The position numbers and the translations under genes are program-made. From the NCBI GenBank assembly GCA_964356335.1, contig CAYHHI010000051.1, positions 1 to 22,315 of the forward strand: DNA of 22,315 nucleotides, given 5' to 3'. This stretch comes from CAYHHI01 sp964356335. Its GTDB lineage: Bacteria > Arandabacterota > Arandabacteria > Arandabacterales > Arandabacteraceae. Below are positions 6,359 through 13,032 of the stretch, piece after piece; the stretch's first letter is position 1; each line of letters starts with the position of its first letter. The notes under the pieces were generated by a model, which saw nothing but the letters and a program-made list of their open reading frames with translations, was not told the DNA's origin and did no database searches.

Positions 6359-8392
6359 TCACCCCTCGAGCTGGGCCCACTCCTCCATCAATGCCTCGAG
6401 CTCGCTTTCGGTGCGCATGTACTCCTCGCCGAGGTGCTGAATCTTGGTGCGGTCGGGTGGGGGATTGGCGAGGCGTCGACCGAGGGCGGTGAGCTCGTCT
6501 TCAAGGGCAGCGATCCGGGCTTCTAGCTCCGCCAGGCGAGCTTTTCGGCGACGCTCTTTGGCGATGGCACGGCGCTCCTCAGCGATGGCGCGGTTCTTGG
6601 CTGCACGAGCTGCACGGAAAGCCTCAGCCTTTGAGGGGCGGGGCTCTTCCGAGGTTGAAACTGAGGCTCCGGGAGATTCTCTGCGGGAGCGGTACTCGCT
6701 ATAGGTCCCTTCGACAACTCTCATGATTGCTTCGTCCTTATCGATTTCCCAAACTTGGGTTGCCAAGGCATCGATCAGGTAGCGGTCGTGGGAGACCAGG
6801 ATGACGGTGCCCTCGAAGTCAGCCAGTACGTTCTGGAGGACTTCCTGGGATGGGATATCGAGGTGGTTGGTCGGCTCGTCCAGGAGCAATAGGTTGGCGT
6901 TGCCGAGGGCAAGTTTCGATAGGGCCAGGCGTCCGCGCTCGCCGCCTGAGAGGACCTCGACTTTCTTGAAGACGTCTTCACCGGTAAAGAGGTAACGCGC
7001 GAGGTAGCTACGGATTTCGTCAACCAGCATATGAGGAGCGACGGACTCAATCTCCTGGATCAGAGTATTGTCCGGATTGAGGCCTTCGTGAGCCTGCGCG
7101 AAGTAGCCGATGTCAAGGCTGGCTCCGAGTTCGACCTCACCGCGAAGAGGGTGATGCTGGCCGAGGATGACCTTGAGAAAAGTGGTCTTGCCGGTGCCGT
7201 TGGGGCCGATGAGGGCGGCACACCCGAGGCGCTGGAGTTCGATGTCAGGAACGTTGAAGAGATGCTTGCCGGGGTAGCCGATCGCCAGGTCTCGGGTGCG
7301 AAGTACGATGTTGCCTCCGCGCTGACCGGCGCGAAGCTTCAGCTTGAGTTGTCGGGGACGGTGGAGTGGGTTGCGCAGGGCCTTGAGCCGTTGCTCGGCT
7401 TCCTCCACGTTCATCACACCTGTAGATATCTGCGCGTCACCGCTTATGTGGAGCCACTTCCTGCCCCGCATGCCCTCGAGTCCAATCTGCTCGATGGCCT
7501 GAATCTGGCGGCTCAGGCGCTTGAGGCGGCCCCTGGCCTGGGCGACGTTTTGTGCGCTGATGTTCCGCTTGATGTAGTCCATGTCTTTCTCGAGGCGGGC
7601 CTTCTCCGCCCCGAACTCCTTCGAGCGCAGCTCCCAGCGCTCCTGACGTTGTCTGAGATAGTGGCTGTAGTTGCCGCGATAGGTCTCGATCCCGGCACTG
7701 CTCATTTCCCAGATACTGTTGCAAACTTTGTCGAGGAGATAGCGGTCGTGGGAGACCACGAGGACGGCGCCATCCCAGTCTTTGATGTAGCCTTCGAGCC
7801 ATTCAACGGCATAGGTGTCAAGGTGGTTGGTCGGCTCGTCGAGGATCAAGAGCCCCGGGCTTTCGAGCAGCAGACGGGCAAGCAGGGCGCGCGTGCGCTG
7901 TCCACCCGAAAGGTGCGTGAGAGGCATGGCGCGGTCGTCGCCTGAGAATCCCAGGCCTGTGAGCACCTGACGGATGCGCGTCTCGTAGGTGTACCCTCCG
8001 GCCTGTTCGAAGCGGGCTTGCAGAGTGCCATAGCGATCCATGGCGTCCTCAGCCTTCTCGGTGCCAGCCATTTCGGCCTCGAGACGGGTCAACTCGTGCT
8101 GTTGGGCGACGAGATCCCTTAGAGGGATCAGACATTCCTCCCAAAGCGTGTTCGCGGATTCGATGACGCATTCCTGAGGCAGGTAGCCCATGGTCAGGCC
8201 CCGGGAGCGGTGGACGGTACCTGCGGACGGAGGCTCCTTGCCTGCGATGATGCGCAGCAGGGTGGTTTTCCCGATTCCATTGGGGCCGACAATGGCAATG
8301 CGTGCCCCTTGAGGCACCCTGAGGGAGAGGCCCGCGAAGACATCCAATCCCCCAAAAGATTTCCCAAGGTTATGTGTGGCCAGTAGGGACAT
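6359..8392 (-). CDS. ABC-F family ATPase (Uup/EttA-like ribosome-associated protein)
   Basis: 677 residues from the ATG whose complement is at 8390-8392; a longer frame opens at 8428, but MSLLATHNL matches the usual family N-terminus. There are two ABC domains with no membrane segment. Domain 1 has Walker A GPNGIGKT (36-43), LSGGQ (161-165), DEPTNHLD and the SHDR switch. A charged linker follows (about 245-350), the region that contacts P-site tRNA in characterised members. Domain 2 has GPNGTGKT (396-403), LSGGE (481-485), DEPTNHLD (505-512) and SHDR. Residues 590-677 form a basic, Ala/Arg/Glu-rich coiled coil as in Uup-type proteins. ABC-F proteins act on ribosomes in translation quality control or antibiotic protection; which applies here cannot be told. 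It is the only convincing minus-strand gene. Confidence 0.93.
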   Translation of the reverse strand: MSLLATHNLGKSFGGLDVFAGLSLRVPQGARIAIVGPNGIGKTTLLRIIAGKEPPSAGTVHRSRGLTMGYLPQECVIESANTLWEECLIPLRDLVAQQHELTRLEAEMAGTEKAEDAMDRYGTLQARFEQAGGYTYETRIRQVLTGLGFSGDDRAMPLTHLSGGQRTRALLARLLLESPGLLILDEPTNHLDTYAVEWLEGYIKDWDGAVLVVSHDRYLLDKVCNSIWEMSSAGIETYRGNYSHYLRQRQERWELRSKEFGAEKARLEKDMDYIKRNISAQNVAQARGRLKRLSRQIQAIEQIGLEGMRGRKWLHISGDAQISTGVMNVEEAEQRLKALRNPLHRPRQLKLKLRAGQRGGNIVLRTRDLAIGYPGKHLFNVPDIELQRLGCAALIGPNGTGKTTFLKVILGQHHPLRGEVELGASLDIGYFAQAHEGLNPDNTLIQEIESVAPHMLVDEIRSYLARYLFTGEDVFKKVEVLSGGERGRLALSKLALGNANLLLLDEPTNHLDIPSQEVLQNVLADFEGTVILVSHDRYLIDALATQVWEIDKDEAIMRVVEGTYSEYRSRRESPGASVSTSEEPRPSKAEAFRAARAAKNRAIAEERRAIAKERRRKARLAELEARIAALEDELTALGRRLANPPPDRTKIQHLGEEYMRTESELEALMEEWAQLEG

Positions 8393-8716
8393 GATAGATG
8401 AACCTACCACATGGAATACTCGGGGCACAAAACAAAACCGATCAAGCGGCGCAGGCCGTGGTGGCCGTGGGACGCCTTAACGGCCCGAGGATCAGCGATT
8501 CGGCGACTAGCTGAGGATACCTGAGTAGCTTCTTCTGCGGACCTATTGCGTCAATATGAAAAGTATCTGAACGGGGATTCGTTGCCTCATAAATGAATGT
8601 ATCTGAAACAGTGTGTGGAAATCGTAGTCAGGTGGCGGCTGCGTAGCTTGCAGATGCGTCGGAATTATGGGACACTGGATCTGGTGTGTCAGGTGTTAAC
8701 GATGGGAGGCAGAGGT

Positions 8717-9160
8717 ATGGAAATGGAACCGCCAGGCCGGTGGGAACGCGTGTACGCTGTGGTGCGCCGCATTCCGGCCGGGCGCGTGGCGACCTACGGC
8801 CAGGTAGCTAGGCTCGCTGGTCTCGGGCGGAATGCTCGACAGGTCGGATACGCCCTTCATGTTCTGTCCGGGCGGAGCCTTGTTCCGTGGCACCGGGTCA
8901 TCAACGCGAAGGGGGAGATCAGCCTCTGCCCTTTCGGCGGCGCAGATGTGACGCAACGCCTCAGGCTCGAGCGCGAGGGTGTGCGGTTCGACGCCAGGGG
9001 AAGAACGGATCTCACCACGTTTGGATGGAGACCTTTTTCCAGAACAGCCACGCATATTCGCCCTGCACGCCCGAGGCGCGCTGCGTCGGCCACGAAGGCG
9101 GAGGCAATCATTCGCAGGCGGCATAAGCCCGGGAATAAGGCATCGGTAATGGATCGATGA
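8717..9160 (+). CDS. Alkyltransferase-like protein (ATL), PWHR type
   Basis: 147 residues from ATG 8717, seven bases after GGGAGG (8704-8709); the frame opens earlier at 8597 without family similarity. Residues 8-100 match the DNA-binding domain of O6-alkylguanine-DNA alkyltransferase: RIPAGRVATYGQVA, the helix-turn-helix, the arginine finger in ARQVGYAL (Arg41), and PWHRVIN. Trp58 replaces the acceptor cysteine of PCHR, so this protein should bind but not repair alkylated guanine. Known ATLs then hand such lesions to nucleotide excision repair. Residues 110-147 form an unusual basic tail (RPARPRRAASATK) not typical of the family. Only 29 bases separate it from the dihydropyrimidinase gene, so the two are probably co-transcribed. 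Confidence 0.88.
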   Translation: MEMEPPGRWERVYAVVRRIPAGRVATYGQVARLAGLGRNARQVGYALHVLSGRSLVPWHRVINAKGEISLCPFGGADVTQRLRLEREGVRFDARGRTDLTTFGWRPFSRTATHIRPARPRRAASATKAEAIIRRRHKPGNKASVMDR

Positions 9161-9189
9161 AGATGCTATGAGGGAATAAGGAGGCCACC

Positions 9190-10563
9190 ATGGATCTGGT
9201 CATAAGGAACGGTACGGTTGTCACAGCCGCCGAGAGTTATCGGGCTGACATCGGGGTTGACGGCGAGACCATTGCCCTTATCGGCCGCAACCTATCGGGT
9301 GATGAGACGATTGACGCCACTGGCATGCTGGTTATGCCCGGCGGCGTCGATCCCCACACCCATATGGAGTTGCCCTTCATGGGAAGTATCTCTGCCGACG
9401 ATTTCCGCACCGGAACCATTGCGGCAGCCTGTGGTGGCACCACCACGATTATTGACTTCGCCATCCAGGGGACCGGGCAGACTCTGCGGGAGGCGCTGGA
9501 CATCTGGCTAAAGAAGGCTGAAGGCAAGGCGTGTGTTGACTATGGCATGCACGTGGCCATAGGCGCCATGGATGAGGAGCGCATCGCCGAGATGGGCGAC
9601 ATGGTAAGGCTCGGGGTGACCAGCTTCAAGGTCTTCATGGCCTACAAGGGCAGTCTCATGGTGGACGACGAAACCCTGTTCCGCTCATTGCTCCGGGCCA
9701 AGGAGATCGGGGGACTGATCGCCGTCCATGCGGAGAATGGCGACGTGCTCCACTACCTGATCAACAAGCATGTGGCGGAGGGCAAGAAGGAACCCATCTG
9801 GCACGCGCTGAGCCATCCCCCCGAGGCGGAAGCGGAAGCGACCCATCGAGCTATAGTAATGGCGGGTATGACCGGCGCGCCGCTCTATGTCGTCCACATG
9901 ACTTGCACTGATGCTCTGGAGGCCCTCAAGGCAGGGCGGGCCAAGGGTTTCAAGGTCTACGGCGAGACTTGCCCTCAGTACCTTATGTTCTCGATGGAGA
10001 AGTACCAGGAGCCTGACTTCGAGGGAGCCAAATATGTCATGTCGCCACCACTGCGGGAGAAGGGAAACCCAGAGGCGCTCTGGAAGGGACTTGCCAGCGG
10101 CGACCTCCAGGCGGTGGGCACCGACCATTGTCCCTTCAACTTCGTCGGCCAGAAGGACATGGGCAAAGACGACTTTTCCAAGATTCCCAATGGGATGCCC
10201 AGCGTCGAGACGCGGCTGCCCCTGTTGTATCACTTCGGGGTCAATGCGGGCCGGTTCTCCATCAACCGCTTGGTGGAACTTGTCTCCACTGGTCCGGCGC
10301 GCCTCTTTGGCCTGTTGCCGTGCAAGGGGACGATCAGCATAGGTGCCGACGCCGACCTAGTCATCTGGGACCCCAACAAGGGGCACCGGTTGACCAAAGA
10401 GAACCTGCACATGAACGTGGACTATAGCCCCTACGATGACGTTACGGTCAAAGGCTACCCAGCGCTGGTTCTGCAGCGAGGCAAGGTGATTGTGCGCGAT
10501 AACCAATTCATCGGCAGGGTGGGGGCCGGCCAGTTCCTTAAGCGCAGCCCGGTTTATCTATGA
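9190..10563 (+). CDS. hydA: Dihydropyrimidinase / D-hydantoinase
   Basis: 457 residues, the usual family length. It is a cyclic amidohydrolase that opens dihydrouracil to N-carbamoyl-beta-alanine in the cytoplasm. The binuclear-metal ligands are all visible: His56 and His58 (DPHTHME), the carboxylated Lys147 (SFKVFMAYKG), His180 (AVHAEN), His236 (YVVHMT) and Asp312 (GTDHCPF). A Tyr in AYKG fits the substrate loop. The C-terminus (DADLVIWDP, then KGYPALVLQRGKVIVRD) is the family's small beta-domain. The start ATG follows a strong AAGGAGG. Clustering with a beta-ureidopropionase and PreA supports a dihydropyrimidine substrate rather than only hydantoins or allantoin. Confidence 0.95.
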   Translation: MDLVIRNGTVVTAAESYRADIGVDGETIALIGRNLSGDETIDATGMLVMPGGVDPHTHMELPFMGSISADDFRTGTIAAACGGTTTIIDFAIQGTGQTLREALDIWLKKAEGKACVDYGMHVAIGAMDEERIAEMGDMVRLGVTSFKVFMAYKGSLMVDDETLFRSLLRAKEIGGLIAVHAENGDVLHYLINKHVAEGKKEPIWHALSHPPEAEAEATHRAIVMAGMTGAPLYVVHMTCTDALEALKAGRAKGFKVYGETCPQYLMFSMEKYQEPDFEGAKYVMSPPLREKGNPEALWKGLASGDLQAVGTDHCPFNFVGQKDMGKDDFSKIPNGMPSVETRLPLLYHFGVNAGRFSINRLVELVSTGPARLFGLLPCKGTISIGADADLVIWDPNKGHRLTKENLHMNVDYSPYDDVTVKGYPALVLQRGKVIVRDNQFIGRVGAGQFLKRSPVYL

Positions 10564-10654
10564 GGGCTCAGGGCCACCTTTCGAGCAGGTCCCGATGACA
10601 GAGACGCGCATCTTTCGATGAGGTTGGTGCGAACATGACGATTGCCAGAGAGGT

Positions 10655-10715
10655 TTGATACCAGAGGAGATCTTTGGCTTGACTATTTGGCGACCATGGC
10701 TACCATTGGTATCAA
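10655..10715. promoter_or_regulatory. Inverted repeat TTGATACCA/TGGTATCAA flanking a promoter-like pair
   Basis: TTGATACCA at 10655-10663 and its perfect complement TGGTATCAA at 10707-10715 are 43 bases apart. Between them lies TTGACT (10679-10684), 16 bases from TACCAT (10701-10706), resembling sigma70 -35 and -10 boxes (5/6 and 4/6 matches). The right arm starts just after the -10 box. This suits a repressor dimer or looped operator controlling the pyrimidine genes downstream, though no regulator gene is in the window. Confidence 0.42.
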
Positions 10716-10729
10716 GTCTTACACCCGGT

Positions 10730-10755
10730 GCATGTTGTCTCGGCATGTTGTCTCG
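10730..10755. repeat. Perfect 13-bp tandem repeat, GCATGTTGTCTCG twice
   Basis: Two head-to-tail copies, 10730-10742 and 10743-10755, with no mismatch. They lie about 25 bases downstream of the candidate -10 box and about 160 bases upstream of the next start codon. A direct-repeat regulator site in the leader is possible; a replication-slippage duplication is equally possible. Confidence 0.55.
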
Positions 10756-10913
10756 CGTCACGGCGAAGCAAGGCGACAATACAAATCAGCCAATCCGCTG
10801 ATGCAGCATTACAGATCTGTAGACCACTGCAATTTGACGGCCTTCTGTCGCTGGTGTTCACCACAGCGAGGCTGATTTGGGTCTCCGCAGGCTAAGCAGA
10901 AGGAGGTAAACCA

Positions 10914-11759
10914 ATGCCCCGAATTGTTCGCGGCGCGTTGCTGCAGGCAACCTACACAGGCGACCAGGAGTCTATGGTCCGGAAACACGAACAGTATGCC
11001 CGCGAAGCCGCCAGGCAAGGCGCTCAGATTATGTGCTTTCAAGAGCTTTTCAACGGCCCCTACTTCTGCCAGGAGCAAGACGTCAAATGGTACGCTCTCG
11101 CGGAACCGATCCCTGACGGCCCCACTCTCAAGCGCATGCAGAAGCTGGCCGCTGAGACCCACATGGTGCTGATCGTTTCCATGTATGAGCAGGAGGCCGC
11201 GGGCATTTACTACAACACCGCAGCTGTCATTGACGCCGACGGTACCTATCTGGGTAAGTATCGGAAGACTCATATTCCGCAGGTCGGTGGTTTCTGGGAG
11301 AAATTCTACTTCCGCCCCGGCAACCTGGGCTACCCGGTCTTCAGCACGGCGGTCGGCAAGGTGGGCGTGTACATCTGCTATGATCGCCACTTCCCGGAAG
11401 GTGCGCGTATCCTGGGTCTCCACGGTGCCGAGATCGTCTTCATCCCTTCGGCCACCTCCCGGGGCTTGTCGCAGCATCTGTGGCGCATCGAGCAGACCGG
11501 ACATGCGATCGCCAACGGCTACTTCGTGGCCACCATCAATCGGGTGGGCATTGAAAAGGATCTTGGGTCCAACGATTACTACGGCCAGAGCTACTTCTGC
11601 ACCCCGCGTGGCGAGTTCGTGGGGGAGGTCGGTGACCCCTACAAGGAGGAACTCATTGTGCGGGATCTGAATCTTGACTTGATCCGCGAGGTGCGCAACG
11701 TCTGGCAGTTCTATCGCGACCGCCGGCCGGAAGCCTATGGTGACATGGTGGTACCGTAG
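10914..11759 (+). CDS. Beta-ureidopropionase (N-carbamoyl-beta-alanine amidohydrolase), CN-hydrolase family
   Basis: 281 residues. The nitrilase-superfamily triad is complete: Glu44 (CFQELF), Lys118 (KYRKTHIP) and Cys155 (YICYDRHFP), with the accessory Glu129 in GFWEKFYF. Stretches such as GNLGYPVF, AEIVFIPSAT and ATINRVG resemble eukaryotic beta-ureidopropionase closely. It should hydrolyse N-carbamoyl-beta-alanine to beta-alanine, CO2 and ammonia, the last step of reductive uracil breakdown. N-carbamoylputrescine amidase is the main alternative by sequence; the hydA and preA neighbours argue against it. The start ATG follows AAGGAGGT. The gene is 72 bases upstream of preA. Confidence 0.9.
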   Translation: MPRIVRGALLQATYTGDQESMVRKHEQYAREAARQGAQIMCFQELFNGPYFCQEQDVKWYALAEPIPDGPTLKRMQKLAAETHMVLIVSMYEQEAAGIYYNTAAVIDADGTYLGKYRKTHIPQVGGFWEKFYFRPGNLGYPVFSTAVGKVGVYICYDRHFPEGARILGLHGAEIVFIPSATSRGLSQHLWRIEQTGHAIANGYFVATINRVGIEKDLGSNDYYGQSYFCTPRGEFVGEVGDPYKEELIVRDLNLDLIREVRNVWQFYRDRRPEAYGDMVVP

Positions 11760-11831
11760 GGCGTGGCTGGGATGATTTTCACAGCCCGAAATCCCAGACG
11801 CCGATTGTCACCCGCAGGAGGAGAGGATACA

Positions 11832-13016
11832 ATGGCTGACTTGAGTGTGGATTTTGTGGGGATGCACTTCCCCAATCCTTTTATGCTAGCTCCTGCCCCG
11901 CCGACGCGGACAGCGGAGATGATAAAACGTGCGTTTGCTGTTGGATGGGGAGGCGCAGTGACCAAGAGCATCGCCCTTGATCCAGCCCGTGATCTCCAGC
12001 CTCGCCTCCATCCACTGCGCCAGGGCAAACGCAAGATCGGCATGGGGAATATCGAGATGGCTACCCAACTGAGTGTGGAGAGATGGCAGCAAGAGATTGC
12101 CGATATCAAATCGGCACATCCCGACCGGCCGCTATGGGCAAGCATCATGGAAGCACCGGTAGAGAAGAACTGGCAGCGCCTGGCCGAAGTCATGCAGGAG
12201 GCCGGGGCAGATGCGCTCGAACTGAACGTGTCGTGTACGCACGGGATGGCTTCCATGAAGATGGGCGCCTTCATCGGCCATGATGCCGAGATGACCGGTC
12301 AGGTGGTCTCCTGGGTGAGAGAGGTGGCAAAGGTGCCGATTGTGGTCAAGCTGACTCCCGACGTGGCCAGCATCGCCTTCGTTGCGCAGGCAGCCAAAGA
12401 AAACGGAGCCGACGCTTTGTGTGCGGTCAACACGGTCTCAAGTCTTATGGGAGTTGACCTGGACACTCTGACCCCGCTGCCTGCCGTTGGTGGACTGGCT
12501 ACCTACGGCGGCTACTCTGGTCCTGGCATCAAACCCGTCGCTTTGCGCTGCGTGGCCCAGATCGCCAAGGCCACCGGGATGCCGGTCTCTGGCCTCGGAG
12601 GGCTCAGCACCTGGGAAGATGCGGTCGAATTCATGGCCGTCGGTGCCACCACCGTGCAAGTGTGTACCGCCGTGATGTGGAACGGGTACGGCATCATCGA
12701 GAAACTGCTGCAGGGACTGAATCAATACTTGGAGGGGAAAGGCTTCCCGAACTTGACATCAATCATCGGCGCAGCGCTGCCCAAGATTGTCGAGTTTCCA
12801 CAGATGCCGCTGGCGGCGCGTGCCAGGGCGAGTGTAGATGCCAGCTGCAACGGCTGCCTGTTGTGCGTCCCCGCTTGTGCCGATGGCGGCTTCCAGGCGA
12901 TTGCCGGTGTCCGGGGCGAGATCGTGACGATCGATAGTACCAAGTGCGATGGCTGTGGCCTGTGTGTTATGGTCTGTCCGATAGGAAGTATTACAATGGT
13001 TCCCCGCCAGCAATGA
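11832..13016 (+). CDS. preA: Dihydropyrimidine dehydrogenase subunit PreA
   Basis: 394 residues from ATG 11832 (AGGAGGAGAG just upstream); an upstream in-frame ATG at 11763 gives a non-homologous leader. Residues 1-320 are an FMN-binding TIM barrel of the dihydroorotate/dihydropyrimidine dehydrogenase family (NPFMLAPAPPT, GWGGAVTKS, LNVSCTHG, VVKLTPD, VSGLGGLSTWEDA). Residues 339-349 and 372-382 hold two CxxCxxCxxxC clusters for two [4Fe-4S] centres. It would reduce uracil or thymine to the dihydro form, feeding HydA. In E. coli it works with the flavoprotein PreT; no preT gene is present in this window. In the active-site loop the segment is MGAFIGHD, so the cysteine used by mammalian dihydropyrimidine dehydrogenase is absent. 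Confidence 0.93.
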   Translation: MADLSVDFVGMHFPNPFMLAPAPPTRTAEMIKRAFAVGWGGAVTKSIALDPARDLQPRLHPLRQGKRKIGMGNIEMATQLSVERWQQEIADIKSAHPDRPLWASIMEAPVEKNWQRLAEVMQEAGADALELNVSCTHGMASMKMGAFIGHDAEMTGQVVSWVREVAKVPIVVKLTPDVASIAFVAQAAKENGADALCAVNTVSSLMGVDLDTLTPLPAVGGLATYGGYSGPGIKPVALRCVAQIAKATGMPVSGLGGLSTWEDAVEFMAVGATTVQVCTAVMWNGYGIIEKLLQGLNQYLEGKGFPNLTSIIGAALPKIVEFPQMPLAARARASVDASCNGCLLCVPACADGGFQAIAGVRGEIVTIDSTKCDGCGLCVMVCPIGSITMVPRQQ

Positions 13017-13032
13017 CTACGAGCAATCCGTT

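Larger units (their letters stand above)
10564..10913. other. 350-base intergenic region with regulatory-looking repeats
   Basis: No gene is supported here. It holds a promoter-like pair, a 9-bp inverted repeat around it and a perfect 13-bp tandem repeat, all listed separately. A good ribosome site, AAGGAGGT at about 10900-10907, belongs to the next gene. The size and content indicate that the beta-ureidopropionase and preA genes have their own transcription start, separate from hydA. Confidence 0.6.

Noticed and set aside
7031..7945. 304-codon open frame antisense to the ABC-F gene
   Set aside because: It mirrors the codon pattern of the well-supported ABC-F gene on the other strand and has no family motifs.
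8563..8610. GTATCTGAA occurring twice upstream of the ATL gene
   Set aside because: Only 9 bases, 38 bases apart, with no symmetry or promoter relation; could easily be chance.
10809..11504. 231-codon minus-strand open frame
   Set aside because: Lies antisense to the beta-ureidopropionase gene, which has all its catalytic residues; a high-GC shadow.
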